DNA of 64,000 nt, taken from positions 26,950 to 90,949 of the forward strand of contig JAPYUT010000010.1 of the NCBI GenBank assembly GCA_029940475.1, in the 5' to 3' direction. Positions within the stretch are counted from its first letter, which is position 1. The number at the start of each line of letters is the position of its first letter. The notes under the pieces were generated by a model. That model did no database searches. It was not told where the DNA came from and was given only the letters and a program-made list of their open reading frames with translations. The translations under genes and the position numbers were made by a program. This stretch comes from Verrucomicrobiales bacterium. Lineage in GTDB: Bacteria; Verrucomicrobiota; Verrucomicrobiia; Verrucomicrobiales; DEV007. This document shows positions 35,562 to 43,281 of the stretch, one piece after another.

Positions 35562-36212
35562 CTAGTAAATCGGATGCCCCACCACGTCATCACCCGGACG
35601 TATCGAAAGCCCCTGCGGAACTTTAGCACTGTCAATATCCGCGAAGGATTTCCCCTCATCTACAACCTTGGTGATTTCAATTTCTCCAACGATAAACTTA
35701 TCACGACGTATATTAAACCTCACCCCGGACTCAACACCCTTGGCTGATCCTGCATCAATAATAACAAACCCTTTACCGCCATCAACGGCCTTAATCTTTG
35801 CAATAGCAGGTGCTTCACGAATTTTCCGCTGCTCGGCAGTCAACGCCTTGCTCTCCTCCTCTTTCTTTTTACGTACACTTTCTAGGATTGCCTCCTTCTC
35901 TGCCTCCAGTGCAGACAAATTTGCACTGGTTGCGGCAGCCTTTAAGTCCACCTCCTTGCGAAGTGTTGCGATTTCTGCTGCAAGTTTTGCATCCCCCTCC
36001 TGGCGTAGACGATCAAAATTATCCTGCATTTTTCGCTCATTAGCAGTAACCTGCTTACGATCGTCAAGGACCTGTTGCCGAAGATTATTGTTCTCCAGTT
36101 CGGCCTTTTTCCTCTCCTCCGTACCCTCCAGCCAACCTTTCCCCATATAAAGGGTGACAATGACTAAAAGACCGATAGTAGCTACAAGTGCACCTTTAGT
36201 AAGCTTATCCAT
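35562..36212 (-). CDS. Membrane-anchored coiled-coil protein with an MreC-like C-terminal beta domain
   Basis: I do not recognise the family of this 216-residue protein. It has one transmembrane helix (7-23), a long charged coiled coil (about 30-135, Lys/Glu/Ala rich with heptad spacing) and a C-terminal beta-rich domain (140-216). The segment VIIDAGSAKGVESGVRFNI followed by IVGEIEITKV resembles the first strands of the MreC beta barrel, as in the MreC of this window (IVIDKGFDDGV). So helix, coil and barrel have the MreC order in a smaller protein. It stands alone, divergent from ileS (165 bases) and convergent to the class V aminotransferase. Confidence 0.65.
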   Translation of the reverse strand: MDKLTKGALVATIGLLVIVTLYMGKGWLEGTEERKKAELENNNLRQQVLDDRKQVTANERKMQDNFDRLRQEGDAKLAAEIATLRKEVDLKAAATSANLSALEAEKEAILESVRKKKEEESKALTAEQRKIREAPAIAKIKAVDGGKGFVIIDAGSAKGVESGVRFNIRRDKFIVGEIEITKVVDEGKSFADIDSAKVPQGLSIRPGDDVVGHPIY

Positions 36213-36377
36213 AGTTTCAGTGAGGTTAGATGAAAGGAATCAGGCTCTGACAACCCGGGCATAGAAGATATATCTCCTTCGCACGGGTTTCAACGTGAAT
36301 TCCCACGATGCCCCCGTTGACCCCAAAATCCAGAGTGCTAAGTTCCGCGCTGCCAACAATCACTGGCCAACAAGGCA

Positions 36378-39128
36378 ATGAATTACAAAGACACCCTGAA
36401 CCTCCCGCAAACTGAGTTCCCCATGCGGGCCAACCTGGTCGACAGCGAACCGAATCGGCTTAAGCGCTGGAATCAGCAGGAACTTTACCGGCGTATCCAG
36501 AAAGCCCGGAAAGATAGCTCATCCCCAAAGTATATACTGCACGATGGACCTCCGTTTGCCAACGGCGATGTGCACATGGGAACAGCGCTCAACAAACTCC
36601 TCAAAGACCTTGTGTTGAAATCAAAGACGATGGCCGGGTTTGAAACCCCCTATGTGCCGGGATGGGATTGTCACGGACTGCCGATCGAATTCAAGGTCGT
36701 TCAACAGGCGCAAGGACTGGACGCACCAGAAATTCGCCGTCGCTGCGAAAAATTCGCGCGTAAATTCATCGATATTCAGCGGCAATCCTTCCGCCGTCTC
36801 GGAGTCCTCGGGGAATGGGACAATCCCTACCTGACCCTCGATCCAGCTTACGAAGCTGACATCATCCGTGTATTCGCAGGCATTGTCGACAAGGGCCTTG
36901 TCTATGCCAGTAAAAAACCCGTGCAGTGGAGTTATGGAGCCCACACTGCGCTCGCCGAGGCGGAAGTCGAGTATCAGGATATCATTGACCCTGCCGTATT
37001 CGTTAAATTTCCAATCACCTCCGGCCTGCTGGAAGGAGAAAGCTCATTTGTAATCTGGACAACCACTCCCTGGACACTTCCGGCCAACCTCGCTGTTGCC
37101 CTGCACGAACGCCTTAACTATACATGCGCAACATTCCTCTCTGAAGAAGGGAAGCGTGAAAATCTCATCATTGCCAGTGACCTTCTGGAGAACTTCCACG
37201 AAAAAACCGGATTCAGGATTGATGGCAGTGCCACCGAGGTAAAGGGCTCTGAATTTGCCGGTGCCATTGCCCGGCATCCGTTCCTTGAACGTGACTCGAA
37301 AGTGATTTTTGCCGGATTTGTCACAACCGATACAGGAACCGGCGCAGTCCATGTCGCTCCTGGCCACGGAGCTGATGACTACCTGGTTGGCAAGGCAAAC
37401 GGACTGGATGTACTCTCGCCCGTCGACGATGACGGCAACTTCACCGATGAAGCAGGCCTTCCGGAGCTTACCGGCAAGCATGTGCTTGCTTGCAACGAGG
37501 CAATCATTGAGTTGCTCTCCAGCAACGACAGCCTGATTGGACGCGAGAATTACAGGCATTCCTATCCCCATTGCTGGCGCTCCAAAACCCCGATCATTTT
37601 CCGTGCCGTGCCGCAATTCTTTATCAAGATTGACGCATTCCGTGAAGATGCCCTCGCCGAAATAGACCGTGTCCAATGGCTGCCATCACGAAATCGTAAT
37701 CGTATTCGTGGCACCGTCGAGGCACGCCCGGACTGGTGCATTTCACGCCAGCGAACCTGGGGAGTTCCCCTGCCAGTGTTCTACAGCAGCGACGCTGAGC
37801 CGATTATTGACGCCGAGTTGGCGCGCAAAGTGGCCGATCTGATCGAGTCCGAAGGCTCAAACCTCTGGTTTGAGCAAAACGATGACTGGTGGGCCGATAA
37901 GCTGAATCTTCCGGCAGGCACAAGCCGTTGCCGCGACACTCTCGACGTTTGGATCGACTCCGGTTCAAGTCATGTCGCGGTGTCTGACCGCCATCCCGAG
38001 TTGAATACTCCTGCCGATCTCTATCTCGAGGCCACCGATCAGCATCGCGGTTGGTTCCAGAGCTCACTCATGCTAAGCATGATCGTCAGGGACCATGCAC
38101 CCTACCGCTCAGTAATGACCCATGGCTTTGTGGTCGATCAGGATACCGGGAAAAAAGTGTCAAAGTCCGACCAGGACAGCACTAGTGACAAGACCAAAAA
38201 GAAAAAGGTCAAGCCCATGGAAGTTGATCACTTCGTATCAAAATTCGGAGCCGATATCCTCCGGTTATGGGTTGCCGGCGTTGACTGGGAAAACGAGGTA
38301 CCCTTTGGGGAAGGACTCTTTAAACAAACTTCCGATACCTACCGCCGTATCCGAAACACCCTGCGCATTCTGCTTGGAAACCTGCATGATTTTGACCCGG
38401 TAGCAGAAGGCACTTGCTCAGATTCCATGACCTTGATTGATAAATGGATCCTTGAACGGCTCCACGTAGTAACTGCAGAATGCCTTGAAGGTTATCGGAA
38501 ATTCGAATTCAGAAAAGTCTATAATTCACTTAACTCATTTTGCACAAACGACTTGAGTAGTATTTATATCGACATCACTAAGGATCGTATGTATTGCGAT
38601 CCTTCCACCTCCGCACGTCGGAAAGCCTCTCAAATCGCAATGCAACAGGTGTTCGACACCCTGTGTCACCTGCTTGCCCCAATTCTTTGCTTCACTGCTG
38701 ACGAGGCATGGGAATTTGCGGGACATGCTGCGGGTGAGATTCATCTTGCCACCTTCCCGGATCCTGATCCCCTGTATGCAGGCACTGACGCCACTGAAAA
38801 AGTGGATTCACTGATGACTTATCGAAATATTATTCAGCAGGCAATCGAGCCCCTGCGACAGGAAAAAATTATCCGTGCCAATAACGAAGCGGCTGTCAGG
38901 CTTACTCTCCCCGAGGGAATGCCCCAACCTCTGGAATTACTTGGAGACGAGGAAGCCGTAACCGAATTCTTTATTGTCAGTGAGGTGCAGGTTAATCATG
39001 GTGGAGATTGCGTATCGGCCAAAGCCGATAAATCAACCTCTTCCAAATGCCCGCGTTGCTGGCGTCTTTTCCCTGAATTGGAAAATGAGGATGAACTCTG
39101 TAAGCGTTGCTCAGGTGCTGTCGGCTAA
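36378..39128 (+). CDS. ileS: Isoleucine--tRNA ligase
   Basis: This class I aminoacyl-tRNA synthetase of 916 residues has the HIGH motif as HMGT at 66-69 (PPFANGDVHMGTALNK) and the KMSKS motif as KVSKS near 594-598. The CP1 editing domain (for example WTTTPWTLPANLAV, TDTGTGAVHVAPGHGADDY) is complete. The C-terminal zinc finger has CPRCWRLFPE and CKRC. Between KVSKS and the anticodon domain there is a Lys-rich insertion (DSTSDKTKKKKVKPMEVD) not present in standard forms. The ATG at 36378 is preceded by a weak AAGG and is the best start. Confidence 0.96.
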   Translation: MNYKDTLNLPQTEFPMRANLVDSEPNRLKRWNQQELYRRIQKARKDSSSPKYILHDGPPFANGDVHMGTALNKLLKDLVLKSKTMAGFETPYVPGWDCHGLPIEFKVVQQAQGLDAPEIRRRCEKFARKFIDIQRQSFRRLGVLGEWDNPYLTLDPAYEADIIRVFAGIVDKGLVYASKKPVQWSYGAHTALAEAEVEYQDIIDPAVFVKFPITSGLLEGESSFVIWTTTPWTLPANLAVALHERLNYTCATFLSEEGKRENLIIASDLLENFHEKTGFRIDGSATEVKGSEFAGAIARHPFLERDSKVIFAGFVTTDTGTGAVHVAPGHGADDYLVGKANGLDVLSPVDDDGNFTDEAGLPELTGKHVLACNEAIIELLSSNDSLIGRENYRHSYPHCWRSKTPIIFRAVPQFFIKIDAFREDALAEIDRVQWLPSRNRNRIRGTVEARPDWCISRQRTWGVPLPVFYSSDAEPIIDAELARKVADLIESEGSNLWFEQNDDWWADKLNLPAGTSRCRDTLDVWIDSGSSHVAVSDRHPELNTPADLYLEATDQHRGWFQSSLMLSMIVRDHAPYRSVMTHGFVVDQDTGKKVSKSDQDSTSDKTKKKKVKPMEVDHFVSKFGADILRLWVAGVDWENEVPFGEGLFKQTSDTYRRIRNTLRILLGNLHDFDPVAEGTCSDSMTLIDKWILERLHVVTAECLEGYRKFEFRKVYNSLNSFCTNDLSSIYIDITKDRMYCDPSTSARRKASQIAMQQVFDTLCHLLAPILCFTADEAWEFAGHAAGEIHLATFPDPDPLYAGTDATEKVDSLMTYRNIIQQAIEPLRQEKIIRANNEAAVRLTLPEGMPQPLELLGDEEAVTEFFIVSEVQVNHGGDCVSAKADKSTSSKCPRCWRLFPELENEDELCKRCSGAVG

Positions 39129-39160
39129 TCACCTCCCAGACCATCCAAACTCAGACCTCA

Positions 39161-40186
39161 TCACTCTCCCGCCCAGAGCGATGGCGGCAATTTGACCTTT
39201 GCCAACAACTCATCAATTGCCTTCAGTTCATCTACAGCGAAGTTGATTTTTTGCACCGCCTCACAGTTCTCGATAATCTGGCTTGCTCTGCTTGCACCTA
39301 TTAATGCTGATGTTACGCGTTCATCACGCAGCACCCAAGCCAGTGCCATCTGTGCAAGTGTCTGCCCGCGATCTCCTGCAATGTGATTCAATCCCGCAAT
39401 TACCTGTTGAACCGAAGAGTTTATTTCTTCATCACGCAGCAGGCCTTTAGTGCTGTCTGCACGGGATCCTTTCGGAATCCCTGCCAGATACTTGTCACTG
39501 AGTAAACCCTGGTAAAGAGGGCAAAAAGCAATAATTCCCATTCCTAGTTTACTCGCTTCTTCACGGACCCCTTTCTCAATCCATCGGTTAAACATTGAAT
39601 AATTCGGCTGGTGTATGATAATCGGAGCCCAGCCGTTTTGCTTGCAGATTGCAGCCGCCTGCAGTGTTTGCTGGGAATTGTAACTGCTTATACCTGCATA
39701 AAGCGCCTTGCCCTGAACAACCGCACTGTTAAGCGCTCCAAGCGTCTCCTCCATCGGCGTATCAGGATCAAAGCGATGACTGTAAAACAGGTCCACATAC
39801 GGCATTGCCAGTCTCTCAAGTGACTGCTCGAGGCTGTTAAGCAGATACTTGCGGGACCCCCATTCTCCATAGGGACCGGGCCACATATCGTAACCTGCCT
39901 TTGTCGAAACTAAAATCTCGTGGCGAGGTAACTCTGCGAGTATCCTACCGGCATTAATTTCTGCACTGCCATAGGGCGGTCCATAGTTGTTAGCCAGATC
40001 AAAATGCGTTATCCCCTGGTCAAATGCCGTAAAAACCATCTCTCGCTGGTTATCGGTAGATTTATTTCCGCCAAAATTGTGCCAGAACCCCAGCGTTATC
40101 GCGGGTAGTTTAATTCCATGCCTGCCACACCTGCGATAAGGCATTCTTCCGTCATAACGCCCGGGATCCGGAGTATACTCACTCAT
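39161..40186 (-). CDS. Aldo/keto reductase, YghZ/L-glyceraldehyde-3-phosphate reductase type
   Basis: This 341-residue AKR-fold oxidoreductase has a YghZ-type start (MPYRRCGRHGIKLPAITLG). The catalytic tetrad is in place: D in FDLANNYG, Y in the same motif, K in STKAGYDMW and H in FYSHRFD. NADPH-dependent reduction of a small aldehyde such as glyceraldehyde-3-phosphate or methylglyoxal is expected for the family. It is divergent from the zinc alcohol dehydrogenase, whose start is 59 bases away, and the two may be regulated together. Confidence 0.9.
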   Translation of the reverse strand: MSEYTPDPGRYDGRMPYRRCGRHGIKLPAITLGFWHNFGGNKSTDNQREMVFTAFDQGITHFDLANNYGPPYGSAEINAGRILAELPRHEILVSTKAGYDMWPGPYGEWGSRKYLLNSLEQSLERLAMPYVDLFYSHRFDPDTPMEETLGALNSAVVQGKALYAGISSYNSQQTLQAAAICKQNGWAPIIIHQPNYSMFNRWIEKGVREEASKLGMGIIAFCPLYQGLLSDKYLAGIPKGSRADSTKGLLRDEEINSSVQQVIAGLNHIAGDRGQTLAQMALAWVLRDERVTSALIGASRASQIIENCEAVQKINFAVDELKAIDELLAKVKLPPSLWAGE

Positions 40187-40210
40187 TAAATTTCTCTCTT
40201 GATTCTCCCC

Positions 40211-40246
40211 ATGAAAGCCGTAGACCCTAACCTCTTTAAAAACTAA
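40211..40246 (+). other. Possible 11-residue upstream ORF overlapping the alcohol dehydrogenase start
   Basis: ATG at 40211 opens a frame of 11 codons (MKAVDPNLFKN) ending in TAA at 40244-40246, which shares its last base with the ATG of the alcohol dehydrogenase (TAATG). Such an overlap can couple translation. It is short and may be chance. No Shine-Dalgarno is visible before either start. Confidence 0.25.
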
Positions 40247-41271
40247 TGAAAGCGCTTACCCTTGAAGCCTACAATCAATTATGCTACGGCGATGCGCCTG
40301 ACCCCGAGTTAAAGGCAGGTGATGTCCTCATCAGGGTAAGGGCCTGTGGAATTTGCGGAAGTGATATTCACGGAATGGACGGCAGCAGCGGAAGACGCAT
40401 CCCGCCCATCATTATGGGTCACGAGGCTGCAGGCAGTATCGCCCAAGTTGCCGCAGAAGTCACCGACTGGACTGTGGGAGATCGCGTCACTTTTGACTCC
40501 ACTATTTATTGCGGGCAATGTGAATACTGCAAGGCAGGCAATGTTAATCTCTGTGATGACAGGCGCGTGATGGGAGTATCCCCGGGTGACTATCGCCAGC
40601 ACGGGGCATTTGCAGAACTGGTGGCAGTTCCAGCACGCATAATACACAAATTACCCGAGAACCTCTCATACGAGGAGGCATCCTTGGTTGAACCCGTCTC
40701 GATCGCACTCCACGCCGTCAACAGGATGCCTCTTCGCGAAGGGCAAACGGCCGTTGTCGTTGGCGCAGGAATGATCGGGCTCCTTGTCATCCAAGCCCTT
40801 AAAACACGGGGGATTGACAGGATTATTGCCGTTGATATTGATCCTGAAAAACTTAGATCCGCTGAAAAAATGGGAGCGAGTGAGGGAATTCTCAGTGATG
40901 ATCGCGCAATACATTGCATCCGTCAATTGACCGGAGACGGTGCCGACTTGGCAATGGAAGTCGTCGGGATCACCGCAACCCTTAACCTCGCCATCGCCTC
41001 ACTGCGCAAGGGCGGCAGCCTGGGCCTTGTCGGCAATCTCGCCCCTGAAACCCATTTTCCACTGCAATCAGTGGTCACCAGGGAACTCACCCTCTATGGC
41101 TCCTGCAGTTCCAACGGTGAATATCCTGAAGCCCTTAAACGAATAGCCGACGGGACAATCAATGTGAAACCACTCATCAGCAACATTGCTCCGCTGGCAG
41201 AGGGGGCACAGTGGTTTCAACGCCTTCGCAGCGGTAAGGAAAACCTCCTCAAGGTTATTCTTCAGCCCTAG
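40246..41271 (+). CDS. Zinc-dependent alcohol dehydrogenase (sorbitol/threonine dehydrogenase-like)
   Basis: This 341-residue medium-chain dehydrogenase has the catalytic zinc ligands C37 (ACGICGSDIHG), H59/E60 (IMGHEAAG) and E in VEPVSIAL, and the structural zinc cysteines C89, C92, C95 and C103 (YCGQCEYCKAGNVNLC). The Rossmann motif is VVVGAGMIGLL. It resembles L-threonine, sorbitol and galactitol dehydrogenases, so a polyol or sugar alcohol substrate is likely but unproven. The SDR gene follows after 61 bases and the next genes encode exported and DUF1549/DUF1501 proteins, which suggests a sugar-derivative pathway. Confidence 0.88.
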   Translation: MKALTLEAYNQLCYGDAPDPELKAGDVLIRVRACGICGSDIHGMDGSSGRRIPPIIMGHEAAGSIAQVAAEVTDWTVGDRVTFDSTIYCGQCEYCKAGNVNLCDDRRVMGVSPGDYRQHGAFAELVAVPARIIHKLPENLSYEEASLVEPVSIALHAVNRMPLREGQTAVVVGAGMIGLLVIQALKTRGIDRIIAVDIDPEKLRSAEKMGASEGILSDDRAIHCIRQLTGDGADLAMEVVGITATLNLAIASLRKGGSLGLVGNLAPETHFPLQSVVTRELTLYGSCSSNGEYPEALKRIADGTINVKPLISNIAPLAEGAQWFQRLRSGKENLLKVILQP

Positions 41272-41332
41272 AATCAAGACATCTAATTTAACTCACCATA
41301 ATCCCCGCCAAGATCCATCGCCATTTCTCTCT

Positions 41333-42115
41333 ATGCCAATGTTCGACCTGACAGGAAAAAAAGCATTCGTAAGTGGTGCCAGCCGGGGATTGGGTCGCCA
41401 ATTTGCCCTCGCCCTTGCCCGTGCAGGTGCGGATGTCGCCATTACCAGCCGTACTCTGGCCTCGCTGGAAAGCACCAAGGAGGAAGTGCGAACCATTGGT
41501 CGTGAATGTTTTGACGTTGAAATGGACGTTCTTGAGGAACAAAGCCTGCATCAAGCAGCCAGCTCAGCGGAAAATCATTTCGGCCAAATTGACATTCTAA
41601 TCAATAATGCCGGCTGCAACATCCGCAAACCCGCCCTTGAAGTCACGTGGCAGGACTGGCAAACCATTGTCGACACCAACTTGCGCGGAGCCTTCTTTCT
41701 CGCCCAGGCACTCGCAGGTGGGATGATCAGTAAAGGCTACGGACGCATCGTAAACATTGGCTCGGTTACCTGCGTCGCCGGTTACGCAGGACTGGCCCCC
41801 TACGGGGCCAGCCGGGGAGGCATCCGGCAAATGACCATGAGCCTCTCACATGACTGGGGCCCACACGGCATCACTGTAAACTGCCTTGCCCCGGGTTGGT
41901 TTAAAACTGAACAGAATGCATCCCTGTACGAAGACAAGGACTGGGTTGAATATGTTGAGGAACGCATCCCTCTCGCGCGTGTTGGACGTCCTGGAGATCT
42001 CGATGGAACGTGCATTTTCCTGTCCTCTGATGCCAGTGCCTATATAACCGGTCAAACCATCCTCGTTGATGGCGGAATATCGGTCGGTGCCATGAAGGCC
42101 TTGCCAAAAAAGTGA
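41333..42115 (+). CDS. Short-chain dehydrogenase/reductase (SDR)
   Basis: This 260-residue classical SDR has GASRGLG (15-21), NNAG (91-94), the catalytic Ser S144 in NIGSVTC and Tyr Y157 in PYGASRGG. The usual active-site Lys of YxxxK is Arg here (R161, codon CGG). The remainder matches SDRs annotated as gluconate 5-dehydrogenase or glucose dehydrogenase-like (GITVNCLAPGWFKTEQN and ITGQTILVDGG). It could still be active, since Arg may partly replace Lys, or be an inactive homolog. ATGs at 41333 and 41339 both fit; the first is used. It probably forms an operon with the alcohol dehydrogenase. Confidence 0.86.
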   Translation: MPMFDLTGKKAFVSGASRGLGRQFALALARAGADVAITSRTLASLESTKEEVRTIGRECFDVEMDVLEEQSLHQAASSAENHFGQIDILINNAGCNIRKPALEVTWQDWQTIVDTNLRGAFFLAQALAGGMISKGYGRIVNIGSVTCVAGYAGLAPYGASRGGIRQMTMSLSHDWGPHGITVNCLAPGWFKTEQNASLYEDKDWVEYVEERIPLARVGRPGDLDGTCIFLSSDASAYITGQTILVDGGISVGAMKALPKK

Positions 42116-42187
42116 CCTGATGTTTTTGCCGATTAACTGATGTTCCCGGCACTCCGTATTTGCAGGCTACCGCACGAACAATAACAA

Positions 42188-42202
42188 CCCTTACTCTAAG
42201 GG
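42188..42202 (-). terminator. Short hairpin at the end of the exported LamG-like gene
   Basis: CCCTTA at 42188-42193 pairs with TAAGGG at 42197-42202. On the minus strand it is followed by a T-rich stretch (TTGTTATTGTT), so it may terminate the gene that ends at 42191. The stem contains that gene's stop codon. Confidence 0.35.
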
Positions 42203-43087
42203 TCTTCTTGACTTCAATCTTTTCAAGTCCTCGCTATCTGGAACACGCACCCCGACATTCCTGAAAAGGCCCGAAGCATTAGCGGTCAGAAGTGCTATAT
42301 CGTCTCCTCCCCGCGGAGAGCCAATGTCCTGATCAACCAGCAATTTCCCCGCCGCAAAAACCATGAACCGGGTTCCCACCCATGCCACCTGTAACTCAGA
42401 GAACTTCTTCTGGCAGGCAGAGCTCTTCTCATGCCCAAGAAGCCCATCCCCCGGCAACATAGCGCTGTGCACAAATATGGTTCCCGGCGCGTGGGTATAG
42501 GCAATTGCCGTCCGCTCCTTGGAATCAATAAACCCAATTCCCACACGGTGATCCTCCCGGGGATTGCCATCATTGATAACCTGGAGCTCTCCACGCAAGA
42601 CGATGTCCCCGGGTGCTGCGTTGTGAAGGAGCACGGCATCATTAAGGACTGATTGCATTTCAAGTGTTCCCGCCGTGAAATCCCATCCGCCGTCAGCTTC
42701 CTTGGCTATCGTCCAGCTCTTTGGCAGGCTTTCACCATGGAATAGGGGCTGCCAACGAGAATTCACTATCTCCTCCTGCTCCTGCGTCTTCTCCTGCTCG
42801 GCATTCCACTTCTCAACCACTGCGACAATTGCCCGCGCCGCAGGGGCATTGCCTGCCTTGATCTGCCTGCTGAGTTCAACTTCAAGCGCCTTCTTTACCT
42901 CGGTAAGCTTCGCATCAATCAAGTCCTGCGCTCTTTCCGAAATATCCCGGCGATAGCTCTCCATTTTTTTTACCAGTGTCTTCGCCCTAACCGGCAGCTC
43001 ATCCTCTCCACGAGCGGGCAAGGTCACAAACGCACACATTAGTAACAACACCTTAAATTGGCATTTTAGAGAAATCTGTTTGCTCAT
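42191..43087 (-). CDS. Exported protein with coiled-coil N-terminus and laminin-G/DUF1080-like C-terminal domain
   Basis: This 298-residue protein has a signal peptide (KVLLLMCAFVTLPARG, cleavage before EDELP) and a charged helical part (about 40-125). The C-terminal beta-sandwich-like half has WDFTAGTLEMQSVL, IVLRGELQVIND and FMVFAAGKLLVDQDIG. The C-terminal half looks like the carbohydrate-binding or hydrolase domains annotated as LamG/DUF1080 in planctomycetes and verrucomicrobia. No catalytic site is evident. The ATG at 43087 starts the signal peptide; an in-frame start at 43189 would add a non-family stretch. It is divergent from the DUF1549 gene with 194 bases between. Confidence 0.68.
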   Translation of the reverse strand: MSKQISLKCQFKVLLLMCAFVTLPARGEDELPVRAKTLVKKMESYRRDISERAQDLIDAKLTEVKKALEVELSRQIKAGNAPAARAIVAVVEKWNAEQEKTQEQEEIVNSRWQPLFHGESLPKSWTIAKEADGGWDFTAGTLEMQSVLNDAVLLHNAAPGDIVLRGELQVINDGNPREDHRVGIGFIDSKERTAIAYTHAPGTIFVHSAMLPGDGLLGHEKSSACQKKFSELQVAWVGTRFMVFAAGKLLVDQDIGSPRGGDDIALLTANASGLFRNVGVRVPDSEDLKRLKSRRPLE

Positions 43088-43281
43088 GACAATACTACTC
43101 CCTTGCAGTTGAAATTCGGAAAAAAAACTTCGGAGGATCCCCCCAGTAATAGTAATAGCTATGATATGCCTTGCCCCTCTCAATTTCATTAACTTTAGTG
43201 TGAAAATATAGTTTTAGGTTAATATGGCATTGTTTGCAATATTGTCAGTGACACTGCGTCATTCAGAACACTCTCAAGTAA

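Noticed and set aside
35668..36150. 160-codon plus-strand frame over the coiled-coil gene
   Set aside because: Ser/Leu-rich mirror of a Lys/Glu-rich coiled coil, a common artefact of such sequences.
37044..37676. 210-codon minus-strand frame inside ileS
   Set aside because: It mirrors a strongly conserved part of IleS and shows no protein family of its own.
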